Shown here: positions 41,265-50,544 of the stretch, piece after piece | Layout of the letters: every line of letters begins with the position of its first letter | Position numbering within the stretch: position 1 is the first letter of the stretch | Source of the DNA: Adlercreutzia sp. ZJ176 | GTDB taxonomy: Bacteria > Actinomycetota > Coriobacteriia > Coriobacteriales > Eggerthellaceae | Length of the DNA: 64,000 bases | Assembly: GCF_011038975.1 (NCBI RefSeq) | Contig: NZ_JAAKEC010000010.1 | Coordinates: 1 to 64,000 of the forward strand | Reading direction: 5' to 3' | Translations under genes and position numbers: made by a program | Notes under the pieces: model-generated | Databases searched by the model: none | What the model saw: only the letters and a program-made list of their open reading frames with translations | What the model was told of the DNA's origin: nothing

Positions 41265-44222
41265 TTATCGCGGCATCCACTTGCCTAGCATGCGCGCGAG
41301 CGACTCGATCTCCAGGGGCTTCGCCATGTGGTCGTTCATGCCCGAGGCGCGCGCGTGGCGGATGTCCTCGACGAACGCGTCGGCGGAGAGCGCCACGATG
41401 GGGATCTCCCCCAGGTCCGGCCGCTCGACGGCGGCCGCGCGAATGGCGCTCGACGCCTCGTAGCCGTCCATGACCGGCATCTGGATGTCCATCAGCACGA
41501 TGTCGTAGTAGCCGGGCTCGTGGTCGAGCAGCATGTCGACGGCCAGCTTGCCGTTCTCGGCATGCTCCACGACGGCCCCGGTCATGCCGATGAGCTCCTC
41601 GGCGATGGCGGCGGCCATCATGTTGTCCTCGGTCAGAAGGACGCGCTTGCCGGAGAAGGCGAGCCCCTCCAAGATGGCCCGCTCGTCCGTCGCATCCGCG
41701 GTCTTCCCCGACAGCACCTCCTGCATCACCCGCACGAGGCGGCTGCGGAACAGCGGCTTCGAGATGAACGCGTCCACGCCGATCTCGCGCGCCTCCTGCT
41801 CGATCACCGACCAGTCGTAGGCGGACAGGATGATGATGGGAATGCTCTTGGTGGCGACCTCGCGGATGCGCCTCGCCGTCTCCAAGCCGCTCATCTGGGG
41901 CATGCGCCAGTCCAAGATGACGGCGCGGAACGCGTCGTCGGCGGCTTCGGCGGCCTGGACGGCGTCGATGCCCTCCTGGCCGGAGAGCGCGAAGGCGGAG
42001 CGCATCCCTATGTTGTCGAGCAGCGTGCAGGCCCCCTCGCAGGCGACCTTCTCGTCGTCCACCACCAGCACGCGCACGCCTTGCAGGTCGCTGAGGTCCT
42101 CGCGGCCCCCGTCGCGCAGCTTCAGGTGGACCACGACGGTGAACGTGGTGCCCTCACCCTCCTTCGACGTGACGTCAACGGTGCCGCTCATCAGCGAGAC
42201 GACGCTCTTCACGATGGCCATGCCGAGGCCCGTGCCCTCGATCTTGGACGTGCGCGAGTCGTGGGCGCGCGCGAAGGGCTCGAAGATGACCTCCAGGAAC
42301 TCCTCGCTCATGCCGCAGCCGGTGTCGCTGAAGGTGAACTCGTAGCAGCCGCATTCGGGGATGCGGCTGGGAAGCTCGGCGATGTGCAGCCCGATGGTGC
42401 CGCCCTCGGGGGTGAACTTCACGGAGTTGCCCATGATGTTCACGAACACCTGCTGGAGGCGGGTGGGGTCGCCGATCACGTGCTCGTGCTTGATGTTCGT
42501 CAGCTCCACCTTGAGCTGCTGCCCCTTCGAGGCGATCTGGGGGCTCATGATGCTGATGAGGCTCTCGATGGACTCGGACAAGTTGAAGGGCTCGTCTGTC
42601 AGGCCGATGGAGCCCGACTCGATCTTCGCCATGTCGAGCACCTCGTTGATGAGTCCGAGCAGGTGCTTGCTCGCGGCGGTGATGTTGTTGAGGCACTCGT
42701 GCACGCGGTCGGGGTCGTCCGCGTGCATGCTGGCGATGGCGGTGAGCCCCATGATGGAGTTCATGGGCGTGCGGATGTCGTGCGACATGGAGTTCAAGAA
42801 GTCGCTCTTGGCCCGGGAGGCGTGCTCTGCCGCCTGGAACGCGTCTTCCAGGGCGAGGCGGCTCGCGATCTCCCGCTCCTTGGCGCTGGTGATGTCCTGG
42901 ATGGCGACGAGCAGGCTGATCGGCTCGCCCGCGGCGTCGCGGTTCAGGCACAGGGTGGAGGACTGGAGCCAGCGGCCGCCGGCCTCGTCGGATGTCCGCC
43001 ACTCGTTCTTGACGTAGGGCTCTCCCGCGCGAAGCGCCTTCTTCGCGTCGTCCTCGTCGAGGAAGAGAGCGGCCGGCGCGCCGCCGGCTGAGCCGTCCAT
43101 CTGCGACTCGAAGTAGGCGCGCAGGTCGCGGTAGCTGCCCTTCGCGGGCAGGCTGCTCTCGGCGTTGTCGTTCTTCAGAAGCTCGTAGGTGCCATCTGCC
43201 AGGTTGATGGACAGCAGGTTGTTGAAGAGGTCCGTCGACACGTCGATGATGCGGGTGGCCTCCTGCCGCTCGAGCAGCAGCTCCTGGTTCCGCGCCCGCG
43301 CTTGCAGCAGGAAGACCGCGATGATGACGACGCTCGCGATGAGCATGCCGGCGACGACGATGATGCCGGAGGCGTTCGCCTCCGAGATCATGCTGTTGGT
43401 GATGGCCGAGGGGAACGAGCGCACGAGCACCCAGTCGTAGGAGGGGAGCTTGACCAGGAAGGTGTTGCCCGTCCCCTCGGACGTGCGGTACGTGAAGTCG
43501 GCGGAGGCCCCCGTGGAGGTGTCCTCGACCAGGTCGTTGATGTCGGCGCCGTCAAACTCCTTGTCGGCGAACACCTCGCTGATGTTGTCGGCGTTCTCCC
43601 TGGTGGGGTCAGCTTGCGCAACCACGGTGCCGTCGGCTGTGCACAGGTAGGTGGGGGTGGTCTGCCCGTAGAACTCGGTGGTCATGGCCCCGACGAGGGT
43701 GTCCTCGTGGAGCACCGACACCAAGACGCCGAGGATGTCCTCGCCGTCGTAGACGGGGGCGTAGAAGGCGAGGATGTTGCTGCCGTCGAACAGGGCGCTC
43801 TCGACGAAGCACACCCCGCTTTCGCCCTGCATGCCCGCCTGGTAGTAGTGCCGGCTCGAGGCGTCGGCGGTGACGCCTCCGCCGTTGTAGGCGGTGCCGT
43901 CGGCGGCGACGAAGAACGTGTTGTCGAACTGGGAGGCGGCGTAATCGGCGACGACGTCCTCGAAGCTGATGTCCTCGTCCTTGAGCGCGCGTTCGCAGAT
44001 CTTGGCGGCGCCCCTCAGGTTGTTGAGGGCGCCGTCGAACACGTCGTTGACGCGCCGCGCCGTCTGGTTGGCCGACGTCTCGAGGTACTCGTTGGTCTGG
44101 CTGATGACGCGCTGGGCGTTCACGTTCATGAACAGGAGCAGCGCCACGGCGAGGATGGCGACGGCTGCGCAGATCGCCAGGAAGCGGTTGCGCGTCTCTT
44201 TGTCGGTGCGTGGCTTGCTCAT
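41265..44222 (-). CDS. Hybrid sensor histidine kinase with two receiver domains
   Basis: This protein of 985 residues has an N-terminal membrane helix (about 13-33), an extracytoplasmic Cache-like sensor (about 35-270), a second helix (GIIVVAGMLIASVVIIAVFL), a PAS-like domain, HisKA with H481 in NSMSHDIRTPMNS, HATPase_c (GTGLGMAIVKSVVSLM) and two receivers (about 715-835 with VVDDEK and LDWRMPQ; about 858-985 with TEDNMM and MDIQMPV). It is a BarA/EvgS-like phosphorelay kinase lacking an Hpt domain, so a separate Hpt partner would be needed. ATG 44222 is preferred (GAGG upstream) to 44234. Signal unknown. Confidence 0.92.
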   Translation of the reverse strand: MSKPRTDKETRNRFLAICAAVAILAVALLLFMNVNAQRVISQTNEYLETSANQTARRVNDVFDGALNNLRGAAKICERALKDEDISFEDVVADYAASQFDNTFFVAADGTAYNGGGVTADASSRHYYQAGMQGESGVCFVESALFDGSNILAFYAPVYDGEDILGVLVSVLHEDTLVGAMTTEFYGQTTPTYLCTADGTVVAQADPTRENADNISEVFADKEFDGADINDLVEDTSTGASADFTYRTSEGTGNTFLVKLPSYDWVLVRSFPSAITNSMISEANASGIIVVAGMLIASVVIIAVFLLQARARNQELLLERQEATRIIDVSTDLFNNLLSINLADGTYELLKNDNAESSLPAKGSYRDLRAYFESQMDGSAGGAPAALFLDEDDAKKALRAGEPYVKNEWRTSDEAGGRWLQSSTLCLNRDAAGEPISLLVAIQDITSAKEREIASRLALEDAFQAAEHASRAKSDFLNSMSHDIRTPMNSIMGLTAIASMHADDPDRVHECLNNITAASKHLLGLINEVLDMAKIESGSIGLTDEPFNLSESIESLISIMSPQIASKGQQLKVELTNIKHEHVIGDPTRLQQVFVNIMGNSVKFTPEGGTIGLHIAELPSRIPECGCYEFTFSDTGCGMSEEFLEVIFEPFARAHDSRTSKIEGTGLGMAIVKSVVSLMSGTVDVTSKEGEGTTFTVVVHLKLRDGGREDLSDLQGVRVLVVDDEKVACEGACTLLDNIGMRSAFALSGQEGIDAVQAAEAADDAFRAVILDWRMPQMSGLETARRIREVATKSIPIIILSAYDWSVIEQEAREIGVDAFISKPLFRSRLVRVMQEVLSGKTADATDERAILEGLAFSGKRVLLTEDNMMAAAIAEELIGMTGAVVEHAENGKLAVDMLLDHEPGYYDIVLMDIQMPVMDGYEASSAIRAAAVERPDLGEIPIVALSADAFVEDIRHARASGMNDHMAKPLEIESLARMLGKWMPR

Positions 44223-44290
44223 CAGTGACCTCATGTGCTCGGGGAGTTGGCCGTTCGCACGAGGCGGTTCGCAGGCTCGTGCGCGTTGCT

Positions 44291-44315
44291 GCCATTATAG
44301 CGCAGGCCATTATAG
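44291..44315 (-). promoter_or_regulatory. Two tandem -10-like elements before the kinase gene
   Basis: GCCATTATAG occurs at 44291-44300 and 44306-44315. Read on the minus strand each gives CTATAATGGC, containing a perfect TATAAT -10. They are the probable promoters of the kinase gene, 70-90 bases upstream of its start. Confidence 0.5.
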
Positions 44316-44352
44316 AGGTTTTTGCGCGCCGCCGCTTTCCGCGCGCCTGCGT

Positions 44353-44358
44353 TACAAT
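44353..44358 (+). promoter_or_regulatory. hisS -10 element
   Basis: TACAAT in GTTACAATGG lies 38 bases before the hisS start. No convincing -35 is seen. Confidence 0.45.
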
Positions 44359-44396
44359 GGTGAAGTTTACGGTTACGGCAGAGAAGGACTCACCCA

Positions 44397-45700
44397 TGGC
44401 AATCCAAGCACCCGAAGGCACCAAAGACCTGCTTCCCGACGAGGCGCTGTTCTGGACGCACTTCAAGGCGGTGGCGGTGCGCGTGTTCGGCGCGTACGGC
44501 TACGTGCCCATCGAGACGCCCGTCATCGAGCAGACCGAGCTCTTCGTGCGCGGTATCGGCGAGGCCACCGACGTGGTGAGCAAGGAGATGTTCACCTCGC
44601 TCTCGGGCGAGAACCTGAAGAAGCTGCTCGCCGGCGGCACCGTCAAGAGCAAGAGCCGCCTGTCGATGCGCCCCGAGGGCACGGCGGGCGTGGTGCGCGC
44701 CGTGGTGCAGCACGACTTGGTGCCGCAGGGCGCGGCGCCGGCGAAGCTCATGTACGCGGGCCCGATGTTCCGCGCCGAGCGTCCGCAGAAGGGCCGCCAG
44801 CGCCAGTTCAACCAGGTGGGCGTGGAGTGCCTGGGCGCCGAAGAGCCCACGGTCGATGCCGAGGCCATCATCATGCTCATGCGCTTCTACCGCGAGATCG
44901 GCATTCCTGAGGCTGACACGCGCCTGCTCGTCAACTCCATGGGCTGCGACGCGTGCCGCCCGGCGTACCGCGAGCAGGTGCGCGCCTACATGGCCGAGCA
45001 CGCCGACGAGCTGTGCGAGACGTGCCTGACGCGCGCGGAGCTGAACCCGCTGCGCGCCTTCGACTGCAAGAATCCCGGCTGCGCGGCCGTGATGGAGGGC
45101 GCGCCGAAGATCACCGACCATCTGTGCGACGACTGCCGCGAGCACTACGAGACGGTGAAGGCGCTGCTCGACGGAGCGGGCGTGGCCTTTGCGGAGGACG
45201 CCAAGCTCGTGCGCGGCCTCGACTACTACACGCGCACGGTGTTCGAGGTGCAGGTGGACAACGGCATGGGCAGCCAGAACGCCATCGGCGGCGGCGGGCG
45301 CTACGACAAGCTGGCCGAGGAGGTGGGCGGCCGGCCCACGCCGGGCCTCGGCTTCGCGCTGGGGTACGAGCGCTGCGTGCTCGCGCTGCAGGCGGTGGGC
45401 GCGGAGTTCCCCCGCGCGCAGCGGTGCGACCTGTTCGTGGCGTGCGTGGACGCGAGCGTGCGCACGGCGGCGTTCTCGCTCGTGCAGCGCTGCCGCGACG
45501 CGGGGATGGCCGCCGACATGGATCACCAGAAGCGCAGCTTGAAGAGCCAGTTCAAGCTGGCCGACAAGCTCGGCGCCGCGCACGTGGCCGTCCTCGGCCC
45601 CGACGAGCTGGCGGCCGGCCAGGTGAAGCTGCGCAACATGGACACCCACGAGGAGCGCCTCGTGGCGCTCGAGGACGCTCCCTCCGCGCTCTTGGCTTGA
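44397..45700 (+). CDS. hisS: Histidyl-tRNA synthetase
   Basis: This 434-residue class II synthetase starts AIQAPEGTKDLLPDEALFW. It shows motif 2 (YAGPMFRAERPQKGRQRQFNQ, in which R-x-E-R-P-Q-x-G-R-x-R-Q-F is diagnostic), the His motif LVRGLDYYTRTVFEV, motif 3 (PGLGFALGYERCVLAL) and a C-terminal anticodon-binding domain. A Cys-rich segment in the insertion region (CDAC, CETC, CDDC) is typical of related Gram-positive enzymes and may bind a metal. AGAAGGA precedes the ATG at 44397. Confidence 0.96.
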
Positions 45701-45764
45701 GAGGGTTTGGCGGGGAATTGGCCGCGCGGGAGTGATTTTCCCGCTCAGGCGCGGGCTTCTGTCG

Positions 45765-45770
45765 TACAAT
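45765..45770 (+). promoter_or_regulatory. aspS -10 element
   Basis: TACAAT in GTCGTACAATAAACC, about 170 bases upstream of aspS, implies a long leader of GC-rich sequence (45777-45942) without a recognisable riboswitch or T-box. Confidence 0.4.
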
Positions 45771-45942
45771 AAACCAGTTTGGGATAAGCTCCCCTCGCCT
45801 GCGCGCGCATGCGCCGGCTTGCCTGCGCGCCGCGCGGGCCGCCGAGGCGCCGTCGCTGCGCGTGCCGTCGCGTGCTGCGACGCGCCCGCCACGCCCGCGG
45901 GCGAGGGGTGGAAGCTAAGAGGCTCAAGGAGAACGAACTGTC

Positions 45943-47721
45943 ATGGCAGATCTGAAGAACGAATACTGCATGCACACCGCCACCTGCGGCGAGCTGCGTG
46001 CGCAGGACACGGGCCGCGAGGTCGTGCTCACCGGCTGGGCGTGGCACAACCGCGACCACGGCGGGCTCATCTTCTGCGACCTGCGCGACCGCGCGGGCTA
46101 CACGCAGATCGTGGTCGACCCCGACTGCGTGAGCGCCGAGGACTTCGCGTGCGCCGAGCATTTGGGCCGCGAGTACGTGCTGAAGGTCACCGGCGCGGTG
46201 CGCGAGCGCGCCGCCGAGGCCGTGAACCCCAACATGGCCACGGGCGAGATCGAGGTGCTGGCGAGCGCGATCGAGGTGCTCAACACCTCCGTCACCCCGC
46301 CGTTCTCCATCGAAGACGGCATCGAGACCGACGAGACCACGCGCATGAAGTGGCGCTACCTCGACATCCGCCGCCCTGAGATGTACGCTGCGCTGCGCTT
46401 GCGCCACACGGTGGTCCAGGCGATGCGCACGGCCCTCAACGAGCGCGGCTTCCTCGAGATCGAGACGCCCATCCTGGCGAACTCCACGCCTGAGGGCGCG
46501 CGCGACTACATCGTGCCGAGCCGCCCGAACCCCGGCAAGTTCTACGCGCTGCCGCAGAGCCCGCAGCAGTTCAAGCAGATGCTCATGTGCGCGGGCGTCG
46601 AGCGCTACTACCAGATCGCGCGCTGCTTCCGCGACGAGGACCTGCGCGCCGACCGCCAGCCCGAGTTCACGCAGGTGGACATCGAGATGTCGTTCGTGCA
46701 GGGCGAGGACGTCATGAACATGATGGAGGACGTCATGGCCGAGACGCTCGCCGCCGCAGGCGTCTCGCACGCCTTCCCGCTCGAGCGCATGCCCTATGCC
46801 GAGGCCATGGAGCGCTTCGGCTGCGACCGCCCCGACACGCGCTTCGGCATGGAGCTCGTGAACCTCACCGAGATCGTGCGCGGCTGCGGCTTCGGCGTGT
46901 TCGCCCGCGCCGTTGAGGCCGGCGGCGTGGTGAAGGCCATCAACTGCAAGGGCGCCGGCGACTGGAGTCGCGGCGACGTGGAGAAGCTCGCCGACATCGC
47001 GGCGGCCAACGGCGCGAAGGGCATGGCCTGGATCGCCTTCACGTCCGACGGCAAGGAGAAGAGCCCCATCATCAAGTTCTTCGAGGAGGACGTGTACGCG
47101 CGCCTCAAGGAGGCCATGGGCGTGGAAGCGGGCGACCTGCTGCTGTTCGCGGCCGACAAGGCCGAGGTGGCCAACGCCGTGCTCTCGGCGCTGCGCCTGC
47201 ACATGGCCGACCGCCTGGGCATCCCGCGCGAGGGCCACAGCCTGCTGTGGGTGGTGAACTTCCCCATGTTCAAGTATGATGAGGACGAGAAGAAGTACGC
47301 CGCCGAGCACCATCCGTTCACGCACGTGCTCGACGAGGACCTGGACTGCATCGAGACCGAGCCCTTGGCATGCGGATCCTACAGCTACGATTTGGTCATG
47401 GACGGCTTCGAGGTGGGCGGCGGCACCATCCGCATCCACAACGCCGAGGAGCAGCGCCGCGTGCTGCGCGTGTGCGGCCTGACCGACGAGCAGATCGACG
47501 AGAAGTTCGGGCACCTCATCCACGCGCTCGAGCTGGGTGCCCCGCCGCATGGCGGCATCGCGCTGGGCCTCGACCGCCTCGTCATGCTGCTGGCGGGCAA
47601 GGAATCCATCCGCGACGTCATCGCGTTCCCGAAGACGTCGAGCGCAAGCGATCCCATGACGGGCGCGCCGAGCGCCGTCACGGGCCGGCAGCTCAAGGAG
47701 GTCAGCCTCCGCACGCTGTAG
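45943..47721 (+). CDS. aspS: Aspartyl-tRNA synthetase
   Basis: This 592-residue bacterial-type enzyme has an N-terminal OB-fold (VVLTGWAWHNRDHGGLIFCDLRDR), motif 2 (YYQIARCFRDEDLRADRQPEF with FTQVDIEMSF), a GAD insertion domain (about 290-420) and motif 3 (GIALGLDRLVMLLAG). It aminoacylates tRNA-Asp, and tRNA-Asn too if AsnRS is absent. Tandem hisS-aspS order is common in bacteria. A strong terminator follows. Confidence 0.97.
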   Translation: MADLKNEYCMHTATCGELRAQDTGREVVLTGWAWHNRDHGGLIFCDLRDRAGYTQIVVDPDCVSAEDFACAEHLGREYVLKVTGAVRERAAEAVNPNMATGEIEVLASAIEVLNTSVTPPFSIEDGIETDETTRMKWRYLDIRRPEMYAALRLRHTVVQAMRTALNERGFLEIETPILANSTPEGARDYIVPSRPNPGKFYALPQSPQQFKQMLMCAGVERYYQIARCFRDEDLRADRQPEFTQVDIEMSFVQGEDVMNMMEDVMAETLAAAGVSHAFPLERMPYAEAMERFGCDRPDTRFGMELVNLTEIVRGCGFGVFARAVEAGGVVKAINCKGAGDWSRGDVEKLADIAAANGAKGMAWIAFTSDGKEKSPIIKFFEEDVYARLKEAMGVEAGDLLLFAADKAEVANAVLSALRLHMADRLGIPREGHSLLWVVNFPMFKYDEDEKKYAAEHHPFTHVLDEDLDCIETEPLACGSYSYDLVMDGFEVGGGTIRIHNAEEQRRVLRVCGLTDEQIDEKFGHLIHALELGAPPHGGIALGLDRLVMLLAGKESIRDVIAFPKTSSASDPMTGAPSAVTGRQLKEVSLRTL

Positions 47722-47782
47722 GCGCTGCCGCGCGGCTGTCCTCACGTGCCGCGCCCTCACGCGCCAGCATGGTGTCACCCCG

Positions 47783-47814
47783 AGCGCCCGGCCTTCTGGC
47801 TCGGGCGCTTTTTC
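47783..47814 (+). terminator. Intrinsic terminator of aspS
   Basis: AGCGCCCG (47783-47790) and CGGGCGCT (47802-47809) form the stem, directly followed by TTTTTC. Confidence 0.8.
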
Positions 47815-47888
47815 ATTCCGGAAGTACGAGACGCGAGAAACGCTCAACCCTACAGCTAAGTAATTCGAGGGAAAGCGAGGTTGAGGCA

Positions 47889-48608
47889 ATGGAGCGGAGG
47901 ACTTTGACGGCGGAAGCGGGGAAGAGGGCGGCAGGGCCGCAGGCGACGGAGCCGCAGGCGGCGGTGCAGCTGTCCGACACGCGAGCGGATGCGCGCAAGG
48001 CGGTGATATACGGATATGCGCGCGTGTCGGCTCGTGACCAGAACCTGGCGCGTCAGATCGACGCGCTGCTGGAGTTCGGCGTGAAGCGGCAGCTCATCTA
48101 CGAGGACCGCGCGAGCGGGCGCGACTTCGAGCGCCCGGGGTTCCGGCGGCTGATGCGCCGGCTGCGCGCGGGTGACGTGGTGGTGGTGAAGAGCATCGAC
48201 CGGCTCGGCCGCTGCTATGGCGACATCCTCGAGCAGTGGCGCGTGCTCACCAAGGAGCGCGGCGTCGACGTGGTGGTGCTCGACATGCCGCTGCTCGACA
48301 CGCGCACCCGCGTGGACGGCGTGACCGGGGCCTTTTTGGCTGACGTGGTGCTGCAGCTTCTGAGCTACGTGGCGCAGGTGGAGCGCGACAACATACGCCA
48401 GCGCCAGGCTGAGGGCATCGCCGCGGCCCATGCGCGCGGCGTGCGCTTCGGCCGCCCGCGCCTCGAGCGTCCCGAGCCCTACTGGGACGTGCTCGAGGGC
48501 TACTTGGCGGGCCTGCTCACGCGCAAGGAGGCGTCAGCCGCCCTCGGCGTGAGCACGGCCACGTTCGACCGCTGGAAGCGGGAGGACTTGGCGCGGCATG
48601 TCGTGTAA
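47889..48608 (+). CDS. Serine recombinase (resolvase/invertase family)
   Basis: This 239-residue protein has a catalytic domain with YGYARVSARDQNLARQIDAL (S47 as nucleophile), ASGRDFERPGFRRLMRRLRAGD, KSIDRLGRCYGDILEQW and LSYVAQVERDNIRQRQAEGI, followed by a short helix-turn-helix (LLTRKEASAALGVSTATFDR). That is the small Tn3/Hin-type resolvase-invertase layout. About 35 N-terminal residues precede the usual start. Targets could be the dyads just downstream (48684-48813) or a site elsewhere. No transposase or phage genes flank it, so it is a domesticated or orphan recombinase. Confidence 0.88.
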   Translation: MERRTLTAEAGKRAAGPQATEPQAAVQLSDTRADARKAVIYGYARVSARDQNLARQIDALLEFGVKRQLIYEDRASGRDFERPGFRRLMRRLRAGDVVVVKSIDRLGRCYGDILEQWRVLTKERGVDVVVLDMPLLDTRTRVDGVTGAFLADVVLQLLSYVAQVERDNIRQRQAEGIAAAHARGVRFGRPRLERPEPYWDVLEGYLAGLLTRKEASAALGVSTATFDRWKREDLARHVV

Positions 48609-49100
48609 ATGGTCATTAACACCTGAGAAGTTGTCACGAGCAAGGTAAAAATTGCTACGAACGGCTTGAAAACAGCACTGAGAAAAGGTAGACTTTTTGC
48701 GAGGAGTCAACGAGTGTGAGAAACGAGCTGAAAAAAAGGGGTTTTTCAGCGGTTTGGCGCGGAAAACGCGCCGAATGCGCGCAAAGGGAGACGCTGAGAA
48801 AATGTCTACCTTTCCTGTGTTTGTGATGATGGGGTGTTCTTTTTAGCAAGGCCTCGCACGTTGGGACATGACCGGGACTCGGCCATGAAAAACAATAGAG
48901 GGAACGCCGCCCCGAGGCGGGGTGGCTTTTTTATTGCGCCGTGTCCCCTCTGTTGCCCACGCTCGCGCCGAATATGGCTGACTTCGGCAAATCTGCAGGT
49001 GAATAGCTCGAAGAATCTTTGAGTGCCACGGCGGGGTTCGGACGTGCCGCGATACGCGCCCGGCGCTCGAACTGCGCCGTAGAGAGGGGGACGGTGGCTT
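48609..49100. other. 490-bp non-coding gap with nested inverted repeats
   Basis: Unlike the rest of the region this gap is AT-rich. AAAGGTAGAC (48684-48693) is mirrored by GTCTACCTTT (48804-48813), CTGAGAAAA is directly repeated beside both, and inside are CTGAAAAA/TTTTTCAG (48728-48749) and GGCGCG/CGCGCC (48756-48772). A terminator follows at 48906. No protein-coding gene is credible. Confidence 0.65.
48906..48932 (+). terminator. Intrinsic terminator
   Basis: GCCGCCCC-GAGGC-GGGGTGGC (48906-48926) is followed by TTTTTT. It is 300 bases beyond the recombinase stop, so it may end the recombinase message or a separate small RNA. Confidence 0.75.
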
Positions 49101-49370
49101 ATGGGCAGGTTGAGCAGCAAGGAGGGGGCCTCGCGGCTCACGCCGCTGCAGCAGCGCATCCTGGGGTTCATCGTCGAGCGCACGGCGATGGGCGGCGGCC
49201 ACGCGCACTGCACCAAGCGGGAGATCGCCGAGTTCATGAAGTGCAGCGCGAAGACCGTGGACCGCGCGATCGTGCGCCTGCGGGCCGAGGGCGTGATCGA
49301 GTCGCATCCCCGCTTCAACGAAAGCGGAGGTCAGGAGGGCAACACCTACCGCGTAGTGTCCTCCGAGTAG
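49101..49370 (+). CDS. Small winged-helix protein
   Basis: This 89-residue protein reads LTPLQQRILGFIVERTA, then CTKREIAEFMKCSAKTVDRAIVRLRAEGVIESHPRF and GNTYRVV, which is a complete winged-helix fold with recognition helix SAKTVDRAIVRL. The design resembles replication-initiator or MarR/Rrf2-like wHTH modules that act alone. It may regulate the neighbouring recombinase region, but nothing proves it. The ATG follows GGGGGACGG; composition is normal GC-rich. Confidence 0.65.
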   Translation: MGRLSSKEGASRLTPLQQRILGFIVERTAMGGGHAHCTKREIAEFMKCSAKTVDRAIVRLRAEGVIESHPRFNESGGQEGNTYRVVSSE

Positions 49371-49453
49371 CCTCGGCGCCCGCCCCTTCGCCCTGCCTTC
49401 TCGTGGAGTTTTGGAGAACCTGCTGATTTCGCCGGGTTCTCTTCTCGTTCCCC

Positions 49454-49459
49454 TATACT
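49454..49459 (+). promoter_or_regulatory. SRP RNA -10 element
   Basis: TATACT in CCCTATACTAGG, 24 bases before the predicted closing stem of the SRP RNA. The transcript probably begins near 49466. Confidence 0.5.
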
Positions 49460-49477
49460 AGGTCGATGTGCTTGCGA

Positions 49478-49582
49478 GTGCATCGAACGGGCTTGGGCGG
49501 CGCCAAGTTCCGAACCTGGTCAGGTCCGGGAGGAAGCAGCCATAAGGGACCGCTGACGAGCGCCCATGCCTGCTCGGTGCAC
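49478..49582 (+). ncRNA. ffs: Signal recognition particle RNA, small bacterial type
   Basis: The apical domain shows the universal GGTCAGGTCCGG and GGAAGCAGCC segments (about 49518-49542). Flanking arms pair: GTGCA(TCGAAC)GGGC(TT)GGGCG on the left with CGCCC(AT)GCC(TGCTCG)GTGCAC on the right. This is the 4.5S-like RNA that binds Ffh. The ends are set from the outer stem and could differ by several bases. Confidence 0.92.
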
Positions 49583-49681
49583 TTCTCTGCGCGTCGCGCC
49601 CGGCGCTGCGCGCTGGCTCGCACGCCGTGCGTCGGCTCTCGTTCCATGCGGCGCCCGGCCAAAGGAATGCTCGCTTGCTGT

Positions 49682-49699
49682 GCCAACCTCCGGGTTGGC
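49682..49699 (+). terminator. Hairpin between SRP RNA and the DedA gene
   Basis: GCCAACC-TCCG-GGTTGGC is a perfect stem-loop 100 bases after the SRP RNA and 23 bases before the DedA GTG start. It lacks a T-run; it may terminate SRP RNA readthrough or sit in the DedA leader. Confidence 0.4.
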
Positions 49700-49721
49700 A
49701 TTATCGTGGGAAGGGCTCTTT

Positions 49722-50381
49722 GTGGAAATCATCAACTTTTTCGTCAACCTGCTGAAGGACCCGCGCGGGCAGATCGCCGCGTGGATCATCGCGCTGGGGC
49801 CGGTGTGGGTGTACACGCCGCTGTTCCTCATCGTGTTCATCGAGACGGGCCTCGTGTTCTTCCCGTTCCTCCCCGGCGACTCGCTGCTGTTCGCGGCGGG
49901 CGTGTTCTCGGCCGACGGCGGCGGGCTCAACGTGGTGGCCACGCTTATCGTGTTCTACGTGGCGGCCATCCTCGGCAACACATCGAACTACTGGATCGCG
50001 CGCTTCTTCGGCAAACGCATCATCGACTCCGGCAAGGTGAAGGCGCTCACGCCCGAGCGCATGGAGAAGCTCGACCACTTCTTCGAGAAGTACGGCGGCC
50101 TCACCATCGTCATCACGCGCTTCATGCCGTTCTTCCGCACGTTCGCGCCCTTCATCGCGGGCACCGGGCACATGAACTTCGCGAAGTTCACGTTCTTCAA
50201 CTGCGTCGGCGGCATCTCGTGGGTGAGCCTGTTCGTGCTGGTGGGCTACTTCTTCGGCGGCATCCCGCTCGTCCAGGACCACTTCGAGGTCATCGTGCTC
50301 GGCATCGTGGCCGTGTCGGTCGCGCCTGCCATCATAGGCGCCGTCAAGGCCGCCATGAGCTCCCGCAAGAACAAGAAGTAG
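49722..50381 (+). CDS. DedA-family membrane protein
   Basis: This 219-residue protein has the DedA features: FLIVFIETGLVFFPFLPGDSLLF (the re-entrant loop with E-x-x-x-x-x-x-x-F-P-G-D-S), AILGNTSNYWIARFFGKR, then FEKYGGLTIVITRFMPFFRTFAPFIAGTGHM. DedA proteins are involved in lipid-carrier recycling (undecaprenyl phosphate flipping) and membrane homeostasis. GTG start with AAGGG upstream; no better ATG exists in frame. Confidence 0.88.
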   Translation: MEIINFFVNLLKDPRGQIAAWIIALGPVWVYTPLFLIVFIETGLVFFPFLPGDSLLFAAGVFSADGGGLNVVATLIVFYVAAILGNTSNYWIARFFGKRIIDSGKVKALTPERMEKLDHFFEKYGGLTIVITRFMPFFRTFAPFIAGTGHMNFAKFTFFNCVGGISWVSLFVLVGYFFGGIPLVQDHFEVIVLGIVAVSVAPAIIGAVKAAMSSRKNKK

Positions 50382-50544
50382 GGGAGGCTTGGCGCTTCCC
50401 GTGACTTGGCGCTCCCTGCGATCGGGCCGCATCGCGTTGCCTGCTTTCGAGGGCTCGCCGGCGCGAGCGGCGTGACGCGGGCGCGCGGCTTTGGGTTTGC
50501 GCTATGATGGGCGGGTAACCTTTTTGCTGAGAGAGGCGCACCGC

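Noticed and set aside
45777-45942. T-box or riboswitch in the long aspS leader
   Set aside because: No T-box sequence, specifier-like stem or terminator/antiterminator pair could be found by eye.
47370-47888. N-terminal extension of the serine recombinase into aspS
   Set aside because: The open frame continues upstream but through aspS and its terminator; the ATG at 47889 fits the family much better.
48655-48849. Small minus-strand frame in the dyad region
   Set aside because: The 64-codon frame runs across the inverted repeats, has no ribosome site and no resemblance to a protein family.
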